From: Streptomyces sp. SS1-1
GTDB lineage: Bacteria > Actinomycetota > Actinomycetes > Streptomycetales > Streptomycetaceae
Reading direction: 5' to 3'
Assembly: GCF_008973465.1 (NCBI RefSeq)
Contig: NZ_WBXN01000004.1
Span: 4,132,501-4,196,500 of the forward strand
Length of the DNA stretch: 64,000 nucleotides
Shown here: in pieces, positions 1 through 8,357 of the stretch
Layout of the letters: every line of letters begins with the position of its first letter
Numbering within the stretch: position 1 is the stretch's first letter
Program-made: the position numbers and the translations under genes
The notes under the pieces: generated by a model
What the model saw: only the letters and a program-made list of their open reading frames with translations
Database searches by the model: none
What the model was told of the DNA's origin: nothing

Positions 1-27
1 GGTGCGGCCGGGCGCGCGCACGGCGTC

Positions 28-477
28 TCACTCGCCGATGTCCTCGTGCCACAGGTCGGGACGGCGGGCGACGAAGTCACGCATCAGCGCGACGCACTCC
101 GGATCGTCGAGGAGCACGATCTCCACGCCGTGCTCGGCCAGCCAGTCGTGGCCGCCCCGGAACGTGACCGCCTCGCCGATCACGACCCGCGAGATGCCGA
201 ACTGCCGGACCAGCCCCGAGCAGTACCAGCACGGCGACAGCGTCGTCACCATGGTCGTGCCCCGGTACGACCGCTGCCGCCCCGCCGCCCGGAACGCGGC
301 CGTCTCCGCGTGCAGCGACGGGTCGCCGTCCTGCACCCGCCGGTTGTTGCCCCGCCCGAGCAGCGTCCCGTCGGCCCCGTACAGCGCGGCGCCGATCGGG
401 ATGCCGCCCTCCTCCAGCCCCGCCCGCGCCTCCGCGAGCGCGGTCCCGAGCCACCGCCGCGCCTGTGCCTGATCCAT
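28..477 (-). CDS. Cytosine deaminase, yeast Fcy1-type
   Basis: This 149-residue cytosolic zinc enzyme of the cytidine deaminase fold probably deaminates cytosine or a related base to its keto form for pyrimidine salvage. The zinc motif is H56-A-E58 together with C83-x2-C86 in SPCWYC. The glycine-rich GGIPIG segment near residues 24-29 and the ending WHEDIGE closely resemble the fungal cytosine deaminase rather than TadA. The ATG at 477 is preferred because the upstream extension looks non-coding and a GTGAGG ribosome site lies just before it. The gene is divergent from the HAD-like gene at 593. Family is firm; the exact substrate, which could be another pyrimidine or a pterin, is inferred. 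Confidence 0.85.
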   Translation of the reverse strand: MDQAQARRWLGTALAEARAGLEEGGIPIGAALYGADGTLLGRGNNRRVQDGDPSLHAETAAFRAAGRQRSYRGTTMVTTLSPCWYCSGLVRQFGISRVVIGEAVTFRGGHDWLAEHGVEIVLLDDPECVALMRDFVARRPDLWHEDIGE

Positions 478-592
478 GCCCTCACTGTCCTGTGCGCGGA
501 CGCGGACGGCAACGGCATGAAAACCCCGGGCCACGCGCCCGGCCACCGGCTACGCTCGCCCGCACGCCCGTGCCCGGCGAGAGGAGCGGCCC

Positions 593-1138
593 GTGCGCCC
601 CCTGCTCTACCTCGACGTCGACGGCCCGCTGAACCCGTACGCCGCCAAGCCCGAGCGGCGGCCGGACGGCTACACGACCCACCGGATGAAGCCCGAGGGC
701 TGGCTGGCCCGGCACCGTGACACCCCCGCACCCCGGGTGAGGCCCCTGCGGGTGTGGCTGCACCCCGGCCACGGGAGCCGGCTGCGCGAGCTGGCCGAGC
801 GGTACGAGCTGGTGTGGGCGACGACCTGGGGCGCGGAGGCGAACACCTTCATCGGGCCGGTCCTCGGGCTGCCCGAGCTGCCCGTCGTGGAGTGGCCCGG
901 TACGGACGGCGACGGCGGGCGGCCGGACGGCACTTTCTGGAAGACCGGGCCGTTGGTCGCGTACGCGCGGGGGCGGCCCTTCGCGTGGGTCGACGACGAA
1001 CTCGGTCCGGCCGACCGGGACTTCGTCGCCGCCCGACACGACGCCCCCGCGCTGCTGCACCGCGTCGACGCCCGGCTCGGGCTGCGGGAGCCGGATTTCG
1101 CGGCGCTGGACGCCTTCGCGGCCGAGGTGCGACGGTAA
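593..1138 (+). CDS. HAD-superfamily protein (SAK-type HAD domain)
   Basis: This 181-residue cytoplasmic protein opens with LYLDVDGPLNP, a haloacid dehalogenase motif I of the DxDGxLN form. It carries FAWVDDEL near residues 140-147 as the likely acidic motif that completes the magnesium site. The overall pattern, including WATTW near residue 80, resembles the small HAD domains found in or near RNA-repair proteins (Pfam HAD_SAK group, recalled from memory). A GAGAGGAG ribosome site lies directly before the GTG start. No partner gene reveals its substrate, so phosphatase or nucleic-acid end processing are only possibilities. Confidence 0.7.
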   Translation: MRPLLYLDVDGPLNPYAAKPERRPDGYTTHRMKPEGWLARHRDTPAPRVRPLRVWLHPGHGSRLRELAERYELVWATTWGAEANTFIGPVLGLPELPVVEWPGTDGDGGRPDGTFWKTGPLVAYARGRPFAWVDDELGPADRDFVAARHDAPALLHRVDARLGLREPDFAALDAFAAEVRR

Positions 1139-1217
1139 TTCGGTGGCGGGACGATCACCGGCGGTGTTGGGTTGCGGGTCCCGGACCGTCGCACGGACGC
1201 CGGGGTGAGGAGTGCTG

Positions 1218-1736
1218 GTGGGACGGTTGGGACGGGCCTGGCGGGTGGCCGAACTGCGGCAGCGGGGCGGGGTGCTGGCGTCCTTCGTGGCCGCGTGCTG
1301 CGACGACGACGGGCGGGCGCGGGCGGCGCGGGACCTGGGGGCGCGCCTCGCCGCGTACGGGCCGGCCGACCGGTGGGAGGCCGAGGACGCCGTGGCGACG
1401 CTGGAGCGGTGGGCCGGTGATCTGGAGGACCACCCGTACCACCCGGGCGTCCCGCGTCCCGACGAGAGCGACCGGCAGATCCGCGACCACTACAAGGACG
1501 TCCAGCGCGACCGTCTGACGACCGCGGCCCGTAACTGGAGGTCGGGGACGCGGCTGTCCCTCGACGTCGACCTCAGCCAGCTGTGCCGCGTGCGCGGCCT
1601 CGACCCGCGGGTCCGGGAGGACGCGTACTACCTCTACGGCCGCGGCACGATGGCCCTGGACCTCGGCGACCAGGCGACCGCGGCACGCGAGGCTGCCCGT
1701 CTGCAGGAACTGCGCGACGCCCACGTCTGGGGGTAG
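1218..1736 (+). CDS. Hypothetical protein
   Basis: A soluble, charge-rich protein of about 172 residues that I do not recognise. It contains no signal peptide and no membrane segment. The N-terminal two thirds are rich in Arg, Ala and Asp, and a Cys-Cys pair lies near residue 26. The C-terminal part, with YYLYGRGTMALDLGD followed by a helical ending, looks like a degenerate helical-repeat unit. The GTG at 1218 is chosen because GAGGAG sits 5 nt upstream; a GTG two codons earlier at 1212 overlaps that ribosome site. It ends 18 nt before the convergent gene. Confidence 0.6.
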   Translation: MGRLGRAWRVAELRQRGGVLASFVAACCDDDGRARAARDLGARLAAYGPADRWEAEDAVATLERWAGDLEDHPYHPGVPRPDESDRQIRDHYKDVQRDRLTTAARNWRSGTRLSLDVDLSQLCRVRGLDPRVREDAYYLYGRGTMALDLGDQATAAREAARLQELRDAHVWG

Positions 1737-1754
1737 CGCGCGGCCCGCCCCCGG

Positions 1755-2084
1755 TCAGGGCTCGTCGCGCTTGGTGCCGTCCTCGTCCTCGTCGCGTGTC
1801 TTCCCGTCCTCGCCCAGGGACTTCAGGAAGTCCGGGTTGTCGTCGGGCGCCACCCACTGCTGCCGCCGGCGGTCCCGTACGCCCGACCAGCCGTCGGCGG
1901 CCGGGCTGCGCCTCTTGCCCGCGATCAGCCACGAGATCGAGCCGACCAGCGGGAAGACGAGCACGAGGATCGCCCACAGCGGCTTGGGCATGTGGCGGAT
2001 GTCCTTTTCCTCCGTGCTGATGCAGTCGATGAACGCGTACACGCTCAGCGCCAGTGGCACGAGGAACATCAGCACCCGGAGCAT
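1755..2084 (-). CDS. PLDc_N-domain small membrane protein
   Basis: A 109-residue membrane protein with two predicted transmembrane helices, roughly residues 2-21 and 35-56. The helices are separated by a short charged loop containing HMPKPLWA and followed by WLIAGKRR. This arrangement is typical of the phospholipase-D N-terminal membrane domain (PLDc_N) found as a stand-alone protein in actinomycetes, and no phospholipase catalytic domain is present. The C-terminal tail of about 50 residues is highly charged and acidic-basic mixed. A GGAGAGGG ribosome site precedes the ATG. It is divergent from mqnL, with about 90 nt between the two starts. Confidence 0.8.
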   Translation of the reverse strand: MLRVLMFLVPLALSVYAFIDCISTEEKDIRHMPKPLWAILVLVFPLVGSISWLIAGKRRSPAADGWSGVRDRRRQQWVAPDDNPDFLKSLGEDGKTRDEDEDGTKRDEP

Positions 2085-2171
2085 GGGCCCTCTCCAGTGG
2101 AACGGTCGTCGGGCCGGGGGCACGGCCCCCGGGTTCCAGGCCAGGGTAGCCGCTCGGGGATACTTGACCCC

Positions 2172-3623
2172 ATGGCTTACGACGATCTTCGATCCCTGCT
2201 CAGGGCCCTGGAGCGGGAAGGCGACCTCAAGCGCGTGAAGGCGGAGGTCGATCCGCACCTGGAGGTCGGGGAGATCGTCGACCGGGTGCAGAAGTCCGGC
2301 GGCCCCGCGCTCCTCTTCGAGAACGTGAAGGGCTCCTCGATGCCCCTCGCGATGAACGTCTTCGGCACGGACCGCCGGCTGCTCAAGGCCCTGGGCCTGA
2401 AGTCGTACGCGGACATCTCCGACAAGATCGGCGGCCTGCTCAAGCCCGAACTGCCGCACGGGTTCGTCGGGGTGCGCGAGGCGTTCGGCAAGCTCGGCGC
2501 GATGGCGCACGTCCCGCCGAAGAAGGTCAAGGACGCCCCCGTCCAGGAGGTCGTGCTCACCGGCGACGACGTCGACCTGGACCGGCTGCCCGCCCTGTTC
2601 ACCTGGCCCAAGGACGGCGGCTCCTTCTTCAACCTGGGCCTGACGCACACCAAGGACCCGGAGAGCGGCATCCGCAACCTCGGGCTCTACCGGCTCCAGC
2701 GCCACGACAAGCGCACCATCGGCATGCACTGGCAGATCCACAAGGACAGCCGCAACCACTACCAGGTGGCCGCCCGCAGGGGCGAGCGCCTGCCCGTCGC
2801 GATCGCCTTCGGCTGCCCGCCCGCCGTGACGTACGCCTCCACCGCCCCGCTGCCCGGCGACATCGACGAGTACCTGTTCGCGGGGTTCGTCGCGGGCAAG
2901 CGGATCGAGATGGTCGACTGCAAGACGGTGCCGTTGCAGGTGCCCGCGCAGGCCGAGGTCGTCCTGGAGGGCTGGCTGGAGCCCGGCGAGATGCTGCCCG
3001 AGGGGCCGTTCGGCGACCACACCGGCTTCTACACCCCGCAGGAGCCGTTCCCGGCGCTCACCATCGACTGTGTGACGATGCGCAAGCGGCCGCTGCTGCA
3101 GTCCATCGTGGTGGGCCGCCCGCCCACCGAGGACGGGCCGCTCGGCCGCGCGACGGAACGCTTCTTCCTGCCCCTGCTGAAGATCATCGTGCCGGACATC
3201 GTGGACTACCACCTGCCCGAGGCCGGCGGCTTCCACAACTGCGCGATCGTCTCGATCGACAAGAAGTACCCCAAGCACGCCCAGAAGGTCATGCACGCCG
3301 TCTGGGGCGCCCACATGATGTCCCTGACCAAGCTGATCGTCGTCGTCGACTCCGACTGCGACGTCCACGATCTGCACGAGGTCGCCTGGCGGGCCCTGGG
3401 CAACACCGACTACGCCCGGGACCTCACCGTCGTCGAGGGTCCCGTCGACCATCTCGACCACGCCTCCTACCAGCAGTTCTGGGGCGGCAAGGCGGGCATC
3501 GACGCCACGCGGAAGTGGCCCGAGGAGGGCTACACCCGCGACGGCGGCTGGCCCGACATGGTGGAGTCCGACCCGGAGACGGCGGCGAAGGTCGACCGCC
3601 GCTGGAAGGAGTACGGCCTGTGA
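2172..3623 (+). CDS. mqnL: UbiD-family menaquinone decarboxylase MqnL
   Basis: This is a 483-residue UbiD-family decarboxylase, the usual family length. It is expected to use prenylated FMN to remove the carboxylate from the prenylated 6-naphthoate intermediate of the futalosine menaquinone pathway. Family signatures include IGMHWQIHKDSRNHY near residues 183-197 and EGPFGDHTGFY near residues 277-287, which carries the catalytic acidic residues. The ATG at 2172 lacks a strong ribosome site. Its stop overlaps the start of the UbiA-type prenyltransferase by 4 nt, and the UbiX-type flavin prenyltransferase that makes its cofactor lies 1.6 kb downstream. That context is the main reason for assigning it to menaquinone rather than another decarboxylation. 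Confidence 0.88.
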   Translation: MAYDDLRSLLRALEREGDLKRVKAEVDPHLEVGEIVDRVQKSGGPALLFENVKGSSMPLAMNVFGTDRRLLKALGLKSYADISDKIGGLLKPELPHGFVGVREAFGKLGAMAHVPPKKVKDAPVQEVVLTGDDVDLDRLPALFTWPKDGGSFFNLGLTHTKDPESGIRNLGLYRLQRHDKRTIGMHWQIHKDSRNHYQVAARRGERLPVAIAFGCPPAVTYASTAPLPGDIDEYLFAGFVAGKRIEMVDCKTVPLQVPAQAEVVLEGWLEPGEMLPEGPFGDHTGFYTPQEPFPALTIDCVTMRKRPLLQSIVVGRPPTEDGPLGRATERFFLPLLKIIVPDIVDYHLPEAGGFHNCAIVSIDKKYPKHAQKVMHAVWGAHMMSLTKLIVVVDSDCDVHDLHEVAWRALGNTDYARDLTVVEGPVDHLDHASYQQFWGGKAGIDATRKWPEEGYTRDGGWPDMVESDPETAAKVDRRWKEYGL

Positions 3624-4522
3624 GCAGCGCCTCCGCCGCGATCCCGCAGCCCGGACGCACCAAGGCGTTCCTGCGCCTGGTCATGATCGAGCACTCGGTG
3701 TTCGCGCTGCCCTTCGCCTACATCGCCGCGCTGACCGCGATGTTCGAGTGGGACCGGAACATCCACTGGGGGCGGCTGCTCCTGGTGACGATCTGCATGG
3801 TCGGGCTGCGCACCTTCGCGATGGCCGTGAACCGGATCATCGACCGCGAGATCGACGCCCGCAATCCGCGCACCGCCCACCGCGAGCTGGTCACCGGCGC
3901 GATGTCGGTGCGGCACGCCTGGACCGGCGCCCTGATCGCCCTCGTCGTGTTCCTGGGCTCGGCGGCGCTGCTGAACCCGCTGTGCCTGGCGCTCGCCCCG
4001 ATCGCGGTCGTGCCGATGGTGGTCTACCCCTACGGCAAGCGGTTCACGAACTTCCCGCAGGCCATCCTCGGGCTCGCCCAGGCGATGGGACCGGTCGGCG
4101 GCTGGCTGGCCATCACCGGCTCCTGGTCGTGGGACGCGGTGATCCTGGGGCTCGCCGTCGGCGTCTGGATCGGCGGCTTCGACCTCATCTACGCCTGCCA
4201 GGACGTGGAGACGGACCGCGAGATCGGCGTCCGGTCCGTGCCGGCCCGCTTCGGCATCCCGGCGGCGATCTGGGGTGCCCGCGCCTGCCACACCGTCACC
4301 ACGGCCCTGTTCGTCTGGTACGGCGTCGCGACCGGTGCCGGCGCCTTCTTCTGGCTGGGCGCGCTGATCGTGGCCGGTGCCTTCGTCTACGAGCACTCGA
4401 TCGTGCGCCCGCACGATCTGTCCCGGCTGAACCGGGCGTTCTTCAGCGTCAACGGGTTCATCGGGATCGCCCTGTTCGTGTGCGCGCTGCTGGACCTGCT
4501 GGTGCGCGGGCTGACCGTCTGA
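3620..4522 (+). CDS. mqnP: UbiA-family prenyltransferase MqnP
   Basis: A 300-residue integral membrane prenyltransferase with about eight or nine hydrophobic helices. It should attach the polyprenyl tail to 1,4-dihydroxy-6-naphthoate at the membrane. The two acidic magnesium/diphosphate motifs are visible: N71-x3-D75-x3-D79 in NRIIDREIDARN, and D195-x3-D199 in DVETDREIG. It starts at a GTG that overlaps the mqnL stop (GTGA), implying translational coupling. The polyprenyl diphosphate donor could come from the synthase at 56.8 kb. Family is certain; the naphthoate acceptor is inferred from the neighbours. Confidence 0.88.
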   Translation: MSSASAAIPQPGRTKAFLRLVMIEHSVFALPFAYIAALTAMFEWDRNIHWGRLLLVTICMVGLRTFAMAVNRIIDREIDARNPRTAHRELVTGAMSVRHAWTGALIALVVFLGSAALLNPLCLALAPIAVVPMVVYPYGKRFTNFPQAILGLAQAMGPVGGWLAITGSWSWDAVILGLAVGVWIGGFDLIYACQDVETDREIGVRSVPARFGIPAAIWGARACHTVTTALFVWYGVATGAGAFFWLGALIVAGAFVYEHSIVRPHDLSRLNRAFFSVNGFIGIALFVCALLDLLVRGLTV

Positions 4523-4538
4523 CCCGGCGGGATCAGAC
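4517..4538. terminator. Bidirectional terminator between mqnP and rhomboid gene
   Basis: GTCTGA pairs with TCAGAC and an inner CCC pairs with GGG around a GGC loop. The hairpin covers the mqnP stop codon and lies just beyond the convergent rhomboid gene's stop. There is no T-run, as is usual for Streptomyces terminators. Confidence 0.6.
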
Positions 4539-5147
4539 CGGCAGCTCACGGGGGCCGGTGTCCCGGCGGCGCAGCACGAACGCCGCCGTCACACCGGCCA
4601 CCAGCCCCACCAGATGCCCCTGCCAGCTCACACCGGACTGGGTCGGGGCCAGGCCCGCCAGCATGGAGCCGCCCCACACGGCGGCCACCAGCACGCCGAC
4701 GAGCACGCCGAGCGGGCGGCGCTCCACGAAGCCGGTGACCAGCAGGAAGCCGAAGAGGCCGAAGATCAGGCCGGAGGCGCCCGCCGTATTGGTGCCGGAC
4801 GGCGATATCAGCCATACGCCCAGCCCGTCGGCGACGACGACCAGCGCGCACACCGCGACGAACCGGCGGATGCCGCCGAGCGCGGCGAGGAAGCCCAGGA
4901 CCAGCAGCGGCGCGGTGTTCGCCGCGACATGGGCGAAGCCGAAGTGCACGAACGCCGCCGGGACGACGTCGACCAGCTCGGACGGGGTCCGCGGGACGAT
5001 CCCGAAGCCGTCCAGCGCGTGTCCGCTCAGTACGTCGACGAACTCCAGCAGCCACAGGAGCGCCACCCAGCCCAGCATCAGCTTGGCCGCCGTCAGCACA
5101 CGCTCCCCGCGCGACCCCGCGCGCACCGCGTCCCGCACACCCGTCAT
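4533..5147 (-). CDS. Rhomboid-family intramembrane serine protease
   Basis: A 204-residue polytopic membrane protein with about six hydrophobic segments and the rhomboid catalytic dyad. The serine is S125 in GASGLIFGLFG and the histidine is H178 in WQGHLVG. H73 and N77 in FGFAHVAANT supply the oxyanion-site residues. It is expected to cleave transmembrane substrates within the membrane. The start is taken at the ATG at 5147; readings further upstream look non-coding. It lies convergent to mqnP and divergent from mqnM, inside the menaquinone block, but nothing in the sequence ties it to that pathway. Confidence 0.85.
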   Translation of the reverse strand: MTGVRDAVRAGSRGERVLTAAKLMLGWVALLWLLEFVDVLSGHALDGFGIVPRTPSELVDVVPAAFVHFGFAHVAANTAPLLVLGFLAALGGIRRFVAVCALVVVADGLGVWLISPSGTNTAGASGLIFGLFGFLLVTGFVERRPLGVLVGVLVAAVWGGSMLAGLAPTQSGVSWQGHLVGLVAGVTAAFVLRRRDTGPRELPV

Positions 5148-5238
5148 GGCGACCCCACCGTCCGACTCGTCCCCGAACAGGAACGCCTGGGCCCCCTTGG
5201 TCGGTTCCCACCCCGTGCCGCCGGATAGGCTCGGTGTC

Positions 5239-5922
5239 GTGAACCCAGCCAAGCCAGGAGAGACGGCCCGAACGCCTTGGATCGTAGGGGTGTCCGGCGC
5301 TTCCGGCACCCCATACGCCGCCGCGGTGCTGCGGGCGCTCCTCGACGCGGGGGAGAGCGTCGACCTGGTGGTCAGCCGGGCCTCGCGGCTCACCCTGCTC
5401 GACGAGACCGGGATCTCCTTCCGGGACGCCCACTGGCGCGACGACCTGCGCGAATGGCTCGCGCGTGGCGCCGACGGCAAGCCCGGCGCCTTCGAGACGG
5501 ACCTCACCGACGTGCGGTACTGGCCGGCGGGGGACCTGGCGGCGGGCCCGTCCTCCGGGTCGTACCCGGCGAAGGGCATGCTCGTCGTGCCCGCCTCGAC
5601 GGCCTGTGTGGCCGGTGTCGCGCTCGGGCTCTCCAAGGACCTGCTCCAGCGGGCCGCGAGCGTCACCCTGAAGGAGAGCCGCCGGCTCGTCGTCGCCGTC
5701 CGGGAGACCCCCTTGAACGGGCAGACGCTGCGGCATCTCGTCACCCTCGACGACGCGGGCGCGGTCGTCGTGCCCGCCTCGCCCGCCTTCTACGCCGGGG
5801 CCACGCACATCCAGGACCTGGTGGACTTCGTGGCCGGACGCGTCCTCGACGCGGCGGGGGTGGAGCACCGTCTCTACCGCCGCTGGAAGGGCGAACTCGG
5901 CGGTGGCGCCCGCCCCGCCTGA
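5239..5922 (+). CDS. mqnM: UbiX-family flavin prenyltransferase MqnM
   Basis: A 227-residue flavoprotein of the UbiX family. It joins dimethylallyl (mono)phosphate to FMN to make the prenyl-FMN cofactor required by UbiD-type decarboxylases such as MqnL. Signatures are the N-terminal flavin loop GVSGASGTPYAAAVL (about residues 16-30), STACVAGVALGLSKDLLQRA, and ESRRLVVAVRETPLN further on. It is somewhat longer than the family norm because of an insertion near residues 77-97. The GTG start has no ribosome site, but a TAGGCT -10 hexamer sits exactly 7 nt upstream (5226-5231), suggesting a leaderless transcript. An Lrp regulator gene follows. Confidence 0.88.
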   Translation: MNPAKPGETARTPWIVGVSGASGTPYAAAVLRALLDAGESVDLVVSRASRLTLLDETGISFRDAHWRDDLREWLARGADGKPGAFETDLTDVRYWPAGDLAAGPSSGSYPAKGMLVVPASTACVAGVALGLSKDLLQRAASVTLKESRRLVVAVRETPLNGQTLRHLVTLDDAGAVVVPASPAFYAGATHIQDLVDFVAGRVLDAAGVEHRLYRRWKGELGGGARPA

Positions 5923-5995
5923 GCGGGCTCAGCACCTCAGGCAGCAGCACGGCAGCAATCACGTCAGACCTCTTCAGCGGAAGGCTTCGAATCGC

Positions 5996-6451
5996 ATGGA
6001 CGCGGTGGACAGGCAGCTCATCCAGGCCCTGAGGGAGAACGGGCGGGCCTCCTACGCGGAGCTGGGGCGCCTCGTCGGACTGTCGGGGCCCAGCGTCACC
6101 GACCGCATCAACCGACTGGAGGCGGCCGGTGTCATCACCGGCTACCGGGCCACCGTCGACGCCTCCTCGCTGGGGCTCGGCGTCACCGCGCTCATCGGCA
6201 TCTCGCTGACGGACGCCACCGACCACGAGGACGTGGCGGGGCGGCTCAAGGACCTCTCCGAGATCGAGGACTGCTGGTTCATCGCCGGCGAGGACTCGTA
6301 CATGCTCAAGGTGCGGGCCACCGACGTGGACGGCCTGGAGAAGATCATCCGGCGGCTCAGCGCGACGGAGGGCGTCTCCCGGACCCGTACCACCATCGTG
6401 CTCTCCACCAAGTGGGAGAACCGGGTCGGAGAGCTGCCCGAAGAGGTCTGA
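5996..6451 (+). CDS. Lrp/AsnC-family transcriptional regulator
   Basis: A 151-residue regulator with an N-terminal winged helix-turn-helix (about residues 4-52, containing YAELGRLVGLSGPSVTDR). A C-terminal RAM ligand-binding domain follows (about residues 65-145, with TALIGISLTD and the gate region IAGEDSYMLKVRA). Such proteins form octamers and sense amino acids. The ATG is preceded by GGAAGG. It sits between mqnM and mqnE in the same direction, so it may be co-transcribed with or regulate the menaquinone genes, although no operator could be identified by eye. The effector is unknown. Confidence 0.88.
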   Translation: MDAVDRQLIQALRENGRASYAELGRLVGLSGPSVTDRINRLEAAGVITGYRATVDASSLGLGVTALIGISLTDATDHEDVAGRLKDLSEIEDCWFIAGEDSYMLKVRATDVDGLEKIIRRLSATEGVSRTRTTIVLSTKWENRVGELPEEV

Positions 6452-6497
6452 GGGCGCAGGCGTAACGTGGGGGCGAGCTTCGTGGAAAGGTGTTGGC

Positions 6498-7661
6498 ATG
6501 GACGTCGGGCTCAAGCGCGAGCTGGAGGAGAAGGTCCGCTCCGGTGAGCGGCTGTCCCGCGAGGACGGCATCGCGCTGTACGAGTCGGACGACCTGGCGT
6601 GGCTGGGCGGCCTCGCGCACGAGGTGCGCACCCGCAAGAACGGCGACGTCGTGCATTTCAACGTCAACCGGCACCTCAACATGACGAACGTCTGCACGGC
6701 CTCGTGCGCGTACTGCTCCTTCCAGCGCAAGCCGGGGGAGAAGGACGCGTACACGATGCGCATCGAGGAGGCGGTCAAGCTCGCCAAGGCGATGGAGGGC
6801 GAGAACCTCACCGAGCTGCACATCGTCAACGGCCTGCACCCGAACCTGCCGTGGCGCTACTACCCGCGCTCGCTGCGGGAGCTGAAGGCGGCGCTGCCGG
6901 ACGTGTCGCTGAAGGCGTTCACGGCGACGGAGATCCACCACTTCGAGACGATCTCCGGGCTGTCCGCCTCCGAGATCCTCGACGAGCTGATCGACGCCGG
7001 TCTGGAGTCCCTGACCGGCGGCGGCGCGGAGATCTTCGACTGGGAGGTCCGGCAGCACATCGTGGACCACCGGACCCACTGGGAGGACTGGTCCCGTATC
7101 CACCGCCTGGCGCACGAGAAGGGTCTGAAGACCCCGTGCACCATGCTGTACGGGCACATCGAGGAGCCCCGCCACCGCGTCGACCACGTCCTGAGGCTCC
7201 GTGAACTCCAGGACGAGACCGGCGGGTTCCAGGTCTTCATCCCGCTGCGCTACCAGCACGACTTCGTGGACGTGAAGGACGGCAAGGTCCGCAACCGCCT
7301 CCAGGCCCGCACGCAGATGGCGACCGGCGCCGAGGCGCTGAAGACCTTCGCGGTCTCCCGGCTGCTGTTCGACAACGTCCCGCACGTGAAGGTCTTCTGG
7401 GTGATGCACGGCGTGCAGACCGCCCAGCTGGCCCTCCAGCACGGGGCCGACGACATGGACGGCTCGGTCGTCGAGTACAAGATCACCCACGACGCGGACA
7501 ACTTCGGCACGCCGAACAAGCTGACCCGCGACGATCTGCTGGACCTGATCCGGGACGCCGGCTTCCGCCCGGTGGAGCGCAACACGCGCTACGAGATCAT
7601 CCGCGAGTACGACGGCCCGGACCCGCTGCGCCGGGAGTCCCCGCAGCCGATGCGGCTCTGA
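6498..7661 (+). CDS. mqnE: Aminofutalosine synthase MqnE
   Basis: A 387-residue radical SAM enzyme that adds an adenosyl group from S-adenosylmethionine to 3-(1-carboxyvinyloxy)benzoate, giving 6-amino-6-deoxyfutalosine. The CxxxCxxC iron-sulfur motif is C66-TAS-C70-AY-C73. The following FQRKPGEKDAYTM and the later NGLHPNLPW and ATEIHHFE segments are typical of MqnE rather than MqnC. A TAACGT -10 element at 6463-6468 and a GGAAAGG ribosome site precede the ATG. Its substrate is made by MqnA, encoded at 23.2 kb. Its product must be deaminated and hydrolysed by enzymes not encoded in this window. Confidence 0.95.
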   Translation: MDVGLKRELEEKVRSGERLSREDGIALYESDDLAWLGGLAHEVRTRKNGDVVHFNVNRHLNMTNVCTASCAYCSFQRKPGEKDAYTMRIEEAVKLAKAMEGENLTELHIVNGLHPNLPWRYYPRSLRELKAALPDVSLKAFTATEIHHFETISGLSASEILDELIDAGLESLTGGGAEIFDWEVRQHIVDHRTHWEDWSRIHRLAHEKGLKTPCTMLYGHIEEPRHRVDHVLRLRELQDETGGFQVFIPLRYQHDFVDVKDGKVRNRLQARTQMATGAEALKTFAVSRLLFDNVPHVKVFWVMHGVQTAQLALQHGADDMDGSVVEYKITHDADNFGTPNKLTRDDLLDLIRDAGFRPVERNTRYEIIREYDGPDPLRRESPQPMRL

Positions 7662-7693
7662 TCGGTCGCCCCTGAGGGGGTACTCGTGGCCGT

Positions 7694-8341
7694 ATGGCTG
7701 CGAAGGCACCCGAGGAGGGCTTCACCGCCGAGCCCTTCGTTCCCGAGCGGGGTGGGCTGCCCGCCCTTCGGCGGGCCGCCGCGGAGTGCCGGGGCTGCCC
7801 CCTGCACCGGGACGCCACGCAGACGGTGTTCGGCGCGGGTGACGCCCACGCGCGCGTGATGCTCGTCGGTGAGCAGCCCGGGGACCAGGAGGACCGGCAG
7901 GGCAAGCCCTTCGTGGGGCCCGCCGGGAAGCTGCTCGACCGGGCGCTCGCCGAGGCCGGGATCGACCCGGACCGGGCGTACGTCACCAACGCCGTGAAGC
8001 ACTTCAAGTTCACGCGGGCCGAGCCCCGCAAGCGCCGTATCCACAAGGCGCCGGCACTGCGGGAGATGACGGCGTGCGGGCCGTGGCTCGCCGCCGAACT
8101 GGCCGTCGTGGAGCCGGAGCTGATCGTGGTCCTCGGCGCCACCGCCGGAAAGGCGCTGCTCGGCTCCTCGTTCCGGGTCACGCGGGTGCGCGGGACGGTG
8201 CTGGAGGAGGAGATCCACGGGCGCAGGGAGCGGCTGGTGCCCACCGTCCACCCCTCGGCCGTGCTGCGCGCGGACGATCGCGAGTCGGCCTACGACGGGT
8301 TCCTGTCCGATCTGAAAGTGGCGGCGCGCATACTGGAGTAA
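7694..8341 (+). CDS. udgX: UdgX-type uracil-DNA binding glycosylase
   Basis: A 215-residue member of the family-4-like uracil-DNA glycosylases with the UdgX hallmark. The motif GEQPGDQED lies near residues 59-67 and the KRRIH loop at 113-117. In characterised UdgX proteins this histidine, H117 here, forms a covalent bond with the abasic sugar after uracil removal. Cysteines C32, C35 and C128 are likely iron-sulfur ligands. H103 in VKHFKF occupies the place of the fourth cysteine of family-4 enzymes. VHPSAVLR is the conserved C-terminal motif. The gene follows mqnE by 33 nt. Family assignment is firm from the KRRIH signature. Confidence 0.93.
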   Translation: MAAKAPEEGFTAEPFVPERGGLPALRRAAAECRGCPLHRDATQTVFGAGDAHARVMLVGEQPGDQEDRQGKPFVGPAGKLLDRALAEAGIDPDRAYVTNAVKHFKFTRAEPRKRRIHKAPALREMTACGPWLAAELAVVEPELIVVLGATAGKALLGSSFRVTRVRGTVLEEEIHGRRERLVPTVHPSAVLRADDRESAYDGFLSDLKVAARILE

Positions 8342-8357
8342 TGGTTACGATGCTGGG

